A DNA stretch of 34,202 nucleotides from Microbacteriaceae bacterium. Lineage in GTDB: Bacteria > Actinomycetota > Actinomycetes > Actinomycetales > Microbacteriaceae. A model generated the notes under the pieces. The model did no database searches. It was not told the origin of the DNA and was given only the letters and a program-made list of their open reading frames with translations. Shown in pieces: positions 16,666 to 23,795 of this stretch. The DNA is taken from contig CANGDL010000015.1 in the NCBI GenBank assembly GCA_947452675.1, forward strand, positions 1 through 34,202, written 5' to 3'. Position 1 is the first letter of the stretch, and each line of letters starts with the position of its first letter. The position numbers and the translations under genes are program-made.

Positions 16666-17658
16666 GTGTCGAATCTAGAAACTGTTGCCCAGGTAGGCGA
16701 AAACGAGGCGCTGAAGCGCACGATTGCTCGACTGAACGTTTCGGAGTTTGCCCTGGTCGGTCCGGGTGACGATTCGGCTGTCATTACCGCTCCCGATGGC
16801 AGGTTCACCGTCACGACCGACACGTTGATCGAGGGGCAGGACTTTCGCCTCGACTGGTCAAGCGCGTATGACCTGGGCTGGAAGGCTGTGGCAAGCAACA
16901 TCGCCGATGTCGCCGCAATGGGAGCTGTGCCGACCGCCTTGGTGGTTGCCTTAGCCGTCCCTGGTTCAACCTTGGTTAGTTGGCTTGAACATTTTGCTGA
17001 TGGTTTAAAGGCTGCCTGTGTGAGCCTTGCCCCGGGATGTGGTGTGGTCGGTGGAGACCTAGCGTCGAGTGATCGGGTAATGGTTTCCGTCACCGCCCAC
17101 GGATCGTTAGAGGGCCGCGAACCCGTTCTTCGTTCCGGAGCGCAGGTTGGCGACGTTATTGCGGTGGCGGGCACTCTAGGGCGTGCGGCCGCAGGTTTGG
17201 CGCTGCTCGAAAGTGGCAACCAGGACGCCATTTCGGCCTACGACGACTTGGTTAATGTTCAGCGACGACCAAAACCACCGATCCAGGCTGGCGTTGCTGC
17301 CGCCTCAGCAGGAGCGACATCCATGCTTGACCTCTCGGATGGACTTGCTCGAGACGCGGCTCGAATTGCGAAGGCATCAAAGGTGACGTTTGAAATTGAC
17401 CCCAAGCACCTTCAGGGCTTTGAAGCGGTTGTCGAAGAGGCTGCTCGCGCCATAGACTCAAATCCGGGTGAGTGGGTGATCGGCGGGGGAGAAGACCATT
17501 CGCTTCTGGCTACCTTCCCACATGACGCCGTCTTGCCAAGATCCTTCAAGCCAATTGGTGTGGTTCTACCGCAGGGGCCATCCCCGGTGATGCTCGGAGC
17601 TCAACCTTTACCCGAGCGCGGTTGGGACTCTAGCCGTGCAGCAAACTATTTAGCTTGA
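16666..17658 (+). CDS. thiL: Thiamine-monophosphate kinase
   Basis: ThiL phosphorylates thiamine monophosphate to the active cofactor thiamine diphosphate. The 330-residue protein belongs to the AIR synthase/PurM superfamily. GPGDDSAVI (32-40), [11 protein letters not shown] with the metal-binding Asp, [24 protein letters not shown] and [11 protein letters not shown] are all present. The C-terminal part has [12 protein letters not shown]. The start is the second of two overlapping GTGs (16664, 16666). The first would be in another frame. There is no Shine-Dalgarno sequence and a TAGGCT hexamer lies 6 nt upstream, so translation is probably leaderless. The last 29 bp overlap the end of dapD on the other strand. 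Confidence 0.94.
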   Translation: MSNLETVAQVGENEALKRTIARLNVSEFALVGPGDDSAVITAPDGRFTVTTDTLIEGQDFRLDWSSAYDLGWKAVASNIADVAAMGAVPTALVVALAVPGSTLVSWLEHFADGLKAACVSLAPGCGVVGGDLASSDRVMVSVTAHGSLEGREPVLRSGAQVGDVIAVAGTLGRAAAGLALLESGNQDAISAYDDLVNVQRRPKPPIQAGVAAASAGATSMLDLSDGLARDAARIAKASKVTFEIDPKHLQGFEAVVEEAARAIDSNPGEWVIGGGEDHSLLATFPHDAVLPRSFKPIGVVLPQGPSPVMLGAQPLPERGWDSSRAANYLA

Positions 17659-18574
17659 TTCCTTCGCCTTTGCGGCCAACCACTTCGACCCGCCCGGTCA
17701 GAGAGTTGCGTCGGAAGAGCAGGCTCGGTTGACCAGAAAGTTCGGCAGCCTTGACGATGCGTTCTTCGGCTCCATCAATGATTGTCACTTTTGTGCCCGC
17801 GGTCACATACAGACCAGCTTCGACAACAGTGTCGTCGCCGATTGAAATACCAACGCCGGCGTTAGCGCCGAGTAACGCACGCGCACCGATGGCAACTCGT
17901 TCTTTGCCGCCACCGGAGAGAGTTCCCATGATCGAGGCTCCGCCGCCGATGTCAGCTCCGTCGCCGACGACAACGCCCTGCGAGATGCGGCCTTCGACCA
18001 TGGATGAGCCGAGAGTTCCGGCGTTAAAGTTCACAAAGCCTTCGTGCATTATCGTGGTTCCCGGGCTTAGGTGGGCGCCCAGGCGAACCCTTGATGCGTC
18101 GGCAATTCGAACCTTTGCAGGCGTCACGTAATCGACCAGTCGCGGAAATTTGTCGATTGCATAAACGCTGATTCCCTGTCGAGTCAAAGCCGGACGCAGC
18201 TCCTCAAGGTCGTCAAGGGCAACCGGGCCGACATTAGTGAAGGCCACGATTGGTAGGTTCGGAATAAGGCCATCCAAGTTGATGCTGTTTGGTTTCACAA
18301 TCAAGTGGGAGAGCAGGTGCAAGCGAAGGTAGGCGTCGGCCGTGCCGGTTACTGGTTTGGTCAGGTCTATTTCGGTCTTGATGATCTCGATAGAAACGCG
18401 GCGACGGTCATCCTTGCCGGCTAGGACCTCTTGTTCGACGCTCAATTTTGCGTCAGCGGGACAGGTTCCTAACGCTGGGGCTGGGAACCAAACGTCTAGA
18501 ACGGTGCCGTCGTTTGCGATGGTTGCGAGGCCGAGACCCCACGCGTGTGAATCTAGAAAGCTTGCCTGAGTCAT
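17630..18574 (-). CDS. dapD: Tetrahydrodipicolinate N-succinyltransferase
   Basis: DapD succinylates tetrahydrodipicolinate in the succinylase route to meso-diaminopimelate and lysine. The 314-residue protein is of the actinobacterial type. The N-terminal domain lacks repeats. The middle shows a left-handed beta-helix of hexapeptide repeats, for example [18 protein letters not shown] and [23 protein letters not shown], and a trimer is expected. The conserved glycine-rich MGTLSGGG segment contributes to the active site in this class. The ATG is 7 nt after TAACCT with no Shine-Dalgarno sequence. It is divergent from dapE, the enzyme two steps later in the pathway, which allows joint regulation from a 30-bp gap. 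Confidence 0.93.
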   Translation of the reverse strand: MTQASFLDSHAWGLGLATIANDGTVLDVWFPAPALGTCPADAKLSVEQEVLAGKDDRRRVSIEIIKTEIDLTKPVTGTADAYLRLHLLSHLIVKPNSINLDGLIPNLPIVAFTNVGPVALDDLEELRPALTRQGISVYAIDKFPRLVDYVTPAKVRIADASRVRLGAHLSPGTTIMHEGFVNFNAGTLGSSMVEGRISQGVVVGDGADIGGGASIMGTLSGGGKERVAIGARALLGANAGVGISIGDDTVVEAGLYVTAGTKVTIIDGAEERIVKAAELSGQPSLLFRRNSLTGRVEVVGRKGEGIKLNSLLHG

Positions 18575-18581
18575 AGCTATA

Positions 18582-18587
18582 AGGTTA
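18582..18587 (-). promoter_or_regulatory. Leaderless-type -10 for dapD
   Basis: TAACCT on the minus strand, 7 nt before the dapD ATG. The dapE -10 starts only 6 bp away, so the two polymerases would compete. Confidence 0.5.
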
Positions 18588-18592
18588 CAAGT

Positions 18593-18598
18593 TAGGCT
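18593..18598 (+). promoter_or_regulatory. Leaderless-type -10 for dapE
   Basis: TAGGCT, then 6 nt, then the ATG at 18605. No Shine-Dalgarno sequence lies between. A second ATG at 18601 is out of frame. Confidence 0.5.
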
Positions 18599-18604
18599 CG
18601 ATGT

Positions 18605-19684
18605 ATGGCCCCCGTAACCCTAAATCTGACCGCCGACGTGGTCGAACTCACCCGCGATATCTGTGACATCGAGTCTGTGTCTGGCAACGAGAAGACGCTG
18701 GCGGATGCAATCGAGTCTGCTCTTCGAAATTACCCTCACCTCGAGGTCATCCGTGATGCCGATGCGATTGTTGCACGCACCAACCTTGGCCGTGCTTCGC
18801 GGGTAGTTATCGCCGGTCATATCGATACCGTGCCGGTGGCAAACAACCTTCCTGTGAAATTCTTGCCGATGGAGAGAGAGCAAGTTCTCTGGGGCCGCGG
18901 CACGGTAGACATGAAGGCTGGTGTAGCTGTGCAGCTGAAGCTAGCAGCAGAACTCGCCGAGCCAAACGTTGACCTCACCTGGATCTTTTATGACCACGAA
19001 GAGGTGGATGCGAGCCTAAACGGCCTTGGTCGTATTTCTCGAAACCGCCCAGATTTACTCGAGGCAAACTTCGCAGTTCTCTGCGAACCTACGGGGGCAA
19101 TGGTTGAAGGCGGTTGCAACGGCACCATGCGAGCCGACATCACCTTGCGTGGGGTAAAGGCCCACTCTGCTCGACCATGGATGGGAAAGAACGCAATTCA
19201 TGGCGCCGCCAAGTTGCTCACAATTCTCGACGAGCATGTCACGGATGAGATTGAAGTGGATGGTTTGGTTTACCGCGAGAGTCTAAATGCCGTTCTAATC
19301 AGCGGAGGCATTGCAACCAATGTGATTCCCGATGAGGTCAAGGTGACCGTGAACTACCGCTTTGCCCCGAGTAAGTCTGCTCTCGAAGCAGAGGCCCACT
19401 TGCGCGAGGTTTTTGCCGGTTTCGAAGTGGTTATTACCGATTCTGCTGAAGGGGCGCGCCCTGGCCTGGATCGGCCCGAGGCAATCGCATTCCTTGAGGC
19501 TACAAAAACCACTCCACGCCCGAAGTATGGCTGGACTGACGTTGCTCGGTTCAGTGCACTTGGAATTCCGGCAATCAACTTCGGCCCCGGTGACCCGAGC
19601 AAGGCGCATGCGGACGACGAAAATGTTCCGGTAAGCCAGATCTATGCCTGCGTAGCCGCACTCCGCCAATGGTTGACCGCCTAA
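18605..19684 (+). CDS. dapE: Succinyl-diaminopimelate desuccinylase
   Basis: DapE hydrolyses N-succinyl-LL-diaminopimelate to LL-diaminopimelate. The 359-residue protein is an M20 metallopeptidase-fold enzyme. Its zinc/catalytic residues are seen as GHIDTVP (H72, D74), GTVDMKAG (D102) and DHEEVD (E132, E133), with the glutamate-containing [15 protein letters not shown] and the dimerisation-domain histidine in [10 protein letters not shown]. The final metal histidine is probably in [10 protein letters not shown] near the C-terminus. Assignment as DapE rather than a generic M20 deacylase rests on these motifs and on the divergent dapD. The 3' end overlaps the next gene by 16 nt. Confidence 0.94.
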   Translation: MAPVTLNLTADVVELTRDICDIESVSGNEKTLADAIESALRNYPHLEVIRDADAIVARTNLGRASRVVIAGHIDTVPVANNLPVKFLPMEREQVLWGRGTVDMKAGVAVQLKLAAELAEPNVDLTWIFYDHEEVDASLNGLGRISRNRPDLLEANFAVLCEPTGAMVEGGCNGTMRADITLRGVKAHSARPWMGKNAIHGAAKLLTILDEHVTDEIEVDGLVYRESLNAVLISGGIATNVIPDEVKVTVNYRFAPSKSALEAEAHLREVFAGFEVVITDSAEGARPGLDRPEAIAFLEATKTTPRPKYGWTDVARFSALGIPAINFGPGDPSKAHADDENVPVSQIYACVAALRQWLTA

Positions 19685-20856
19685 CATCAAAACCTTGGCT
19701 TCGCGTGCTGCTCGCTTATGCGGCAACGCGTGTAATAAGTTTTGTTCTATTTCTGATTGCGGCCGCGACTCAGGGGGATAACTACTGGACCAGGGCCAAC
19801 CCGTCATACTTTGACTTTCTCAACATCTGGGATGTTGAGTGGTACGGGAAAATTTTTAGCCACGGTTATCCAACCGTTTTGCCAGTTGATTCCACTGGAG
19901 CAGTTCAGCAAAACGAATGGGCGTTTCTCCCGGGCTTTCCGGCGCTGGTCAAGTCATTTGCATTCACGGGCATCGAATGGAAATTTCTTGCCCCGATTCT
20001 AGCTACGGCGCTAGGTGCCTGTTTCGCGCTAGTTGCCTATCGAATTTTTGCCGCCAAACTCAATGATCATCAGGCGCTTTGGGCAGTTGTTCTCTTTAGT
20101 CTCTCTCCAGCGGCGCCAATTCTTCAAACCGGCTATGCCGAAAGCTTAGGTCTGCTGCTGATGGCGCTGGTCATTTATTTCTGGCTAAGCGACCGGTTGT
20201 TGCTCACTCTCTTAGCTTTGGCTGCACTGGCCTTCACAAGGCCGGGCTTGGCAACCTTTGCCTTGGCCTTTGCAGTGGTTTGGATTTACCGTTTCGTCCA
20301 GGCATGGCAGAGGAAGCGTGCATTTGGGGTGATCGAAGCCGCGAGACTAGGCACTCTGGCAGTGTCTGCGTTGGTGCTGAATTTCGCCTGGCCGCTTACC
20401 GCAGCGCTGGTCACCGGGCGGCACGATGCCTATGTGGCTACCGAGTTGGCGTGGCGGGCAGGTTATCCATACGGCGGAGGTGGCTTGAATCCGATCGTGC
20501 CCTGGTTCTCTTCAGCTGAATACTTCATTGGCGGCTTCGCGGGTCAGGTGATTGTAATCCTCGCCATCGCGGCAGCCGTGGCTCTATTCTTCTTACCCAA
20601 CGTGAAGGCGATGGGTCTCGAGCTCAACGCCTTTGTTGCGAGTTACTTTGCCTACCTTTTGATCTTCTTTTTTCCTCAGTCGAGCATCGTTCGAATTCTG
20701 ATGCCTACCTTCGTTTTATTTGGCGCTGCCTCCCAGGGATTCGTCCGGTTCCCAAAAACCTGGCGTTGGATAGTGTTGGCATTCTTGATTATTTTGCAAC
20801 TGGGTTGGCTCTTAACTTGCTGGCGCTATCAAGCACCTGACTTCTCGCCACCGTAA
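19669..20856 (+). CDS. PIG-V-like integral membrane glycosyltransferase
   Basis: The 395-residue protein has about ten hydrophobic segments. After TM1 comes a loop with WDVEWYGKIFSHGYP (about 53-67) and then EWAFLPGFPALV. A D and W/E cluster followed by a proline-rich AFxPxFP block is typical of PIG-V-type mannosyltransferases and of the wider GT-C fold, where the loop Asp/Glu are catalytic and the donor is a polyprenyl-phosphate sugar. The protein probably adds a hexose, perhaps mannose, to a lipid or glycan outside the membrane. Acceptor and sugar are not known. The ATG is within dapE, 16 nt before its stop, so translation is probably coupled. Confidence 0.72.
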   Translation: MVDRLTSKPWLRVLLAYAATRVISFVLFLIAAATQGDNYWTRANPSYFDFLNIWDVEWYGKIFSHGYPTVLPVDSTGAVQQNEWAFLPGFPALVKSFAFTGIEWKFLAPILATALGACFALVAYRIFAAKLNDHQALWAVVLFSLSPAAPILQTGYAESLGLLLMALVIYFWLSDRLLLTLLALAALAFTRPGLATFALAFAVVWIYRFVQAWQRKRAFGVIEAARLGTLAVSALVLNFAWPLTAALVTGRHDAYVATELAWRAGYPYGGGGLNPIVPWFSSAEYFIGGFAGQVIVILAIAAAVALFFLPNVKAMGLELNAFVASYFAYLLIFFFPQSSIVRILMPTFVLFGAASQGFVRFPKTWRWIVLAFLIILQLGWLLTCWRYQAPDFSPP

Positions 20857-20911
20857 CGTTACATATTCGATAACTGTTAATAAAGGATTCGGTTTTTGCT
20901 CTAAAACCCCG

Positions 20912-20920
20912 TGAGATAAT
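20912..20920 (+). promoter_or_regulatory. Extended -10 promoter of the DUF3117 gene
   Basis: TGA GATAAT is a strong extended -10 match. The -35 region (GTTTTT at 20892-20897, 17 nt upstream) is poor. Transcription near 20927 gives a leader of about 36 nt with AAGGAG at 20951-20956, 6 nt before the ATG. Confidence 0.6.
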
Positions 20921-20962
20921 AGAAGTTCGGCGCAAACGCCAAAGCATTTCAAGGAGTTTTAA

Positions 20963-21136
20963 ATGGCAGCAATGAAGCCACGCACCGGCGACGGGCCAAT
21001 GGAGGCCGAACGCGAACCACGCGGACTAATCATCCTTCGTGTGCCTCTAGAAGGCGGCGGTCGACTAGTTGTTTCGGTCAACGAAGAAGAAGCGAAGAAC
21101 CTGCACCAGGTTTTAGCTGGAGTCGTCAAAGCATAG
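20963..21136 (+). CDS. DUF3117 family small protein
   Basis: The 57-residue protein starts MAAMKPRTGDGPMEAERE and continues with GLIILRVPLEGGGRLVVSVN, which is the conserved core of the actinobacterial DUF3117 family. It ends with a short acidic helix, EEEAKNLHQVLAGVV. No transmembrane segment, signal or Cys is present, so it should be a small cytoplasmic protein with a beta-rich core. The function is unknown. It has its own extended -10 promoter, a clear Shine-Dalgarno sequence and a strong terminator, so it is an independent unit and probably well expressed. It lies next to an O-methyltransferase gene on the opposite strand, a neighbourhood shared with other actinobacteria from memory. Confidence 0.9.
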   Translation: MAAMKPRTGDGPMEAEREPRGLIILRVPLEGGGRLVVSVNEEEAKNLHQVLAGVVKA

Positions 21137-21147
21137 GTAGTTTCAAA

Positions 21148-21177
21148 AAAAAACCGGTCAGTGATGACCGGTTTTTT
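21148..21177. terminator. Bidirectional terminator between DUF3117 and O-methyltransferase
   Basis: ACCGGTCA/TGACCGGT (21153-21160 with 21165-21172) encloses a GTGA loop. Flanking A- and T-tracts extend the stem to 13 bp. With nine A on the left and six T on the right it works in both directions. Confidence 0.92.
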
Positions 21178-21193
21178 ATTTAAGTCAACTGTC

Positions 21194-21826
21194 TTAGGAA
21201 ACGCGCTTGCTGGCTAGCAGAAGCCCATCGCCCACCGGTGACAGAACCGATACAAAGTCATCCTGGCTGCTGAAGAAACGAAGCACGTCTCGATAGATCG
21301 AGGTTGCTTCGTCACGCATTGCAGGGTCAGGAACCCGGTCGCGCCAGAGCGCGTGCGCAATTGCGACGACGCCGCCGGGACGCAAGAGTCTGGATGCTTC
21401 GTGAAGTTGAGCTTCGAGGCTTTCCCGGTCGGCATCCAAAAATACAAGGTCATAAGCCGCATCCGCCATGTTCGACATGACATCCAAGGCCTTGCCCGTT
21501 ATCACTCGTGTGCGGTTCGGGGCAATCTTGCCATCACTGAAAGCGCGTTTGGCGGCCGATTGAATCTCGGTTTCGGTGTCAATTGTTGCTAGCACTGCCT
21601 GCGCGGAACCGCTTAATAGCCAAAGCCCCGAGACGCCTGTGCCTGTGCCGGCCTCAACTATTGCCTTTGCCCCAAGAGCGGATGCGATTAAGGCAAGGTG
21701 TGCGCCGACGGACGGTGTGATGCATTCGATACCGAGTTCTTCGGCGCGGCCTCGTGCTGCGCGCAGAGTCTCTGATTCTTCAACGAAGTCTTCTGCAAAT
21801 TTCCAGCTACTGATCTTGTCTACCAT
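21194..21826 (-). CDS. Class I SAM-dependent O-methyltransferase
   Basis: The protein has 210 residues from the ATG at 21826, chosen because AAGGAG (21833-21838) lies 6 nt upstream. An in-frame ATG 18 codons earlier (21880) is less likely. It resembles the catechol-O-methyltransferase-like family (O-methyltransferase family 3), which also includes mycobacterial Rv1220c. Motif I is IVEAGTGTGVSG (57-67), an acidic residue follows in TIDTETE, and YDLVFLDADRE (D131, D133) is the metal-binding region. Such enzymes methylate catechol-like hydroxyls with a divalent cation. The natural substrate is unknown. In mycobacteria this gene lies next to sigE-rseA-htrA-tatB; here tatB follows directly. Confidence 0.88.
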   Translation of the reverse strand: MVDKISSWKFAEDFVEESETLRAARGRAEELGIECITPSVGAHLALIASALGAKAIVEAGTGTGVSGLWLLSGSAQAVLATIDTETEIQSAAKRAFSDGKIAPNRTRVITGKALDVMSNMADAAYDLVFLDADRESLEAQLHEASRLLRPGGVVAIAHALWRDRVPDPAMRDEATSIYRDVLRFFSSQDDFVSVLSPVGDGLLLASKRVS

Positions 21827-21885
21827 TTGGCACTCCTTGGTCAAAGCATAAGTCGCTCGAGGCTCTTTAGTCTGTAGCAAAGCTG

Positions 21886-21891
21886 TAATCT
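21886..21891 (+). promoter_or_regulatory. Leaderless-type -10 for tatB
   Basis: TAATCT, then 6 nt, then the GTG at 21898. An alternative reading, TGTAAT (21884-21889), gives an 8-nt spacer. Confidence 0.5.
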
Positions 21892-21897
21892 GGAAGG

Positions 21898-22263
21898 GTG
21901 TTTGGTCTAAGTGGCGAGAAGCTAATAATCCTGGTGATTATTGCTGCGTTTGTCCTTGGTCCAGAGCGCTTGCCTCAGTATGCAAAGCAGCTCGCAAACC
22001 TGATCAAGTCGGTGCGACGCATGGCAGAGGGTGCAAAGGATCAGCTGGCCAGTGAACTAGGCCCGGAATATCAGGACCTTGACTGGAAGAAGTTGGACCC
22101 GCGGCAGTACGACCCGCGGCGAATCATCCGTGAGGCCTTGGTTGAAGATTTGAATCCGTCTGGAACCTCCCCGTTCGGAGCCGAATTGAATCAGGTAAAG
22201 GCGATGCCAACCCAAAATCTCATGGCCGGAGAACAAGCTCCGTTTGATTCAGAGGCGACGTAG
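21898..22263 (+). CDS. tatB: Sec-independent protein translocase TatB
   Basis: TatB is the Tat-pathway component that works with TatC to recognise twin-arginine signal peptides of folded proteins. The 121-residue protein has a short N-terminal transmembrane helix (about 8-21), the hinge GPERLP (21-26), an amphipathic helix (27-55) and a polar tail. The tail carries WKKLDPRQYDPRRIIREAL, a DPR-rich segment seen in actinobacterial TatB, encoded here by a 10-nt direct repeat (22096-22105, 22111-22120). Choosing TatB over TatA rests on this tail and on the length. The start is GTG. The last 15 bp overlap the end of the aldehyde dehydrogenase gene on the opposite strand. Confidence 0.88.
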   Translation: MFGLSGEKLIILVIIAAFVLGPERLPQYAKQLANLIKSVRRMAEGAKDQLASELGPEYQDLDWKKLDPRQYDPRRIIREALVEDLNPSGTSPFGAELNQVKAMPTQNLMAGEQAPFDSEAT

Positions 22264-23769
22264 AACCTTCATCAAGGTAACCATTAGAGGTGCCATTCGG
22301 TTGTAGTCTTTACCGCGCAATGGCAAGCGAAGCCAACCTGAGGCCACCCCGATGGTTCGGGCTTCGGTAAAGCGCAGCAAACCCTCGACGCCGTTTCGGC
22401 GTCCCTTGCCAGAGTGCTTCATACCGCCCATAGGTGACTCCATGGAGGCAAACGTGGCCCGGAAACCTTCGTTGATGTTCACGCTTCCTGCCATGAGCTG
22501 AGATGCCACCCCTAGGGCAGCGCGCTTTGGCCCAACCACGGATGCGTTTAGCCCATACTCGGTGTCGTTGGCCAACTCGATGGCCTCTGCGACGGAACTG
22601 TAACCTTCAACATCGAGAACTGGGCCGAAAACCTCAGTGCGATATAGTTCAGAAGTCTCGGTAACGTCGGTGAACACCGTTGGTGCATAGAAATAAGGGC
22701 CCAAATCAGGTAGCTTGTGACCACCCGAAACCAGGGTTGCCCCAGCTGCCACGGCTTGATCGACGAAACCAGAAACACGATCAAGTTGTGCCTGACCCGT
22801 CAGCGTCCCCATGTCCATACTGAAGTCTTTTGAGTGACCTACCGCAAGTGACCTAGCTCTCGCAGCCAATTCGCTAACGAAGGAGTCTTTGAGGTGTTGC
22901 GGAACATAGACCCGCTCAAGCGAAACGCAGAGCTGCCCGGCTGAACCAAATGCGCCAGCAAGCGCGAGTTCGGCGGCGCGTTTCATGTTCGCCCCTTCAA
23001 GGATGATCATCGGATTCTTGCCGCCAAGTTCGAGTGAATAACCAATTAGTCTCTTGGCTGCTCGCTCCGCCACCAATCGACCAGTCGCAGTTGAACCTGT
23101 GAATGCCACGTAATCGGTGTTGTCAGTGATTGCGTTACCGACTTCGGCCCCACCACCGACCACAACGGTCCAGACGCCATCTGGTACACCGGCTTCGATT
23201 GCCAAGTGCCTGGCGAAGAGCACCGTCAATGCGGTCTGATTGTCTGCCTTCTGCACCACCGAGTTCCCCGCGGCTAACGCCGGCAAGACATCCAGCATGG
23301 TGAGTGCCAGCGGATAGTTCCATGGAGTGATTACCCCGACAACTCCGACGGGTGTGTGTTCAACCCAAGTTTTGGTTAGAACTGGCACGCCAGCCTTAGT
23401 TCGTTTCGATTTCAGGGCCCTTGCGGCAATCTTGCCGAAGTATCTTGCGGCGCCATAGGCACCGGCCACTTCTTCAAAAGCGTGCGATTTAGCCTTGCCG
23501 GTTTCGAGCTGAAGCAATTCGATGAGTCGCTCTTGATTTGCCATCAAGAGGTCATGAGTTCGCAACAAAACCTGTGCTCGCTGAGTCGGTGTTAGCGTTT
23601 GCCAATTCGCTTGGGCTGCACGGGCCCTTTCAACCGCGGAAACGACATCCGAGCCTGAAAGTTGCGGAAGGTCATAGATTCGTTTTCCGCTGGTTGGGTT
23701 CACGATAGGAACACTCGAATGGCCCTCTGGGAGGTGGCTAAGCAGGGTCTGGATGCTTGTTTCGCTCAT
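22249..23769 (-). CDS. gabD2: Succinate-semialdehyde dehydrogenase, GabD2-like
   Basis: The 506-residue aldehyde dehydrogenase has PWN (149-151), the Rossmann FTGSTATGR, the general base E247 in LELGGKN and the catalytic Cys C281 in AGQLCVSLERVYVP. EVFGPVLDV and the C-terminal GGMKHSGKGRRNGVEG also match the family. It oxidises an aldehyde with NAD(P)+. The similarity pattern is that of the actinobacterial GabD2 succinic-semialdehyde dehydrogenases, which link the GABA/2-oxoglutarate bypass to the TCA cycle, but the substrate is inferred. The C-terminal 30 residues are hydrophobic and basic (LMVTLMKVLRRL) and longer than usual. The ATG is 6 nt after TAGAGT with no Shine-Dalgarno sequence, 26 nt after the sensor kinase. 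Confidence 0.85.
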   Translation of the reverse strand: MSETSIQTLLSHLPEGHSSVPIVNPTSGKRIYDLPQLSGSDVVSAVERARAAQANWQTLTPTQRAQVLLRTHDLLMANQERLIELLQLETGKAKSHAFEEVAGAYGAARYFGKIAARALKSKRTKAGVPVLTKTWVEHTPVGVVGVITPWNYPLALTMLDVLPALAAGNSVVQKADNQTALTVLFARHLAIEAGVPDGVWTVVVGGGAEVGNAITDNTDYVAFTGSTATGRLVAERAAKRLIGYSLELGGKNPMIILEGANMKRAAELALAGAFGSAGQLCVSLERVYVPQHLKDSFVSELAARARSLAVGHSKDFSMDMGTLTGQAQLDRVSGFVDQAVAAGATLVSGGHKLPDLGPYFYAPTVFTDVTETSELYRTEVFGPVLDVEGYSSVAEAIELANDTEYGLNASVVGPKRAALGVASQLMAGSVNINEGFRATFASMESPMGGMKHSGKGRRNGVEGLLRFTEARTIGVASGWLRLPLRGKDYNRMAPLMVTLMKVLRRL

Positions 23770-23775
23770 GCCCTA

Positions 23776-23781
23776 ACTCTA
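23776..23781 (-). promoter_or_regulatory. Leaderless-type -10 for gabD2
   Basis: TAGAGT on the minus strand, then 6 nt, then ATG. It lies in the gap after the sensor kinase, so gabD2 could be transcribed on its own. Confidence 0.45.
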
Positions 23782-23795
23782 AGACTTCGAGCCAA

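Noticed and set aside
16644-17231. 195-codon minus-strand ORF inside thiL
   Set aside because: It lies opposite thiL and is low-complexity in Ser, Thr, Ala and Pro. It has no ribosome site or plausible start beyond the DUF3515 gene.
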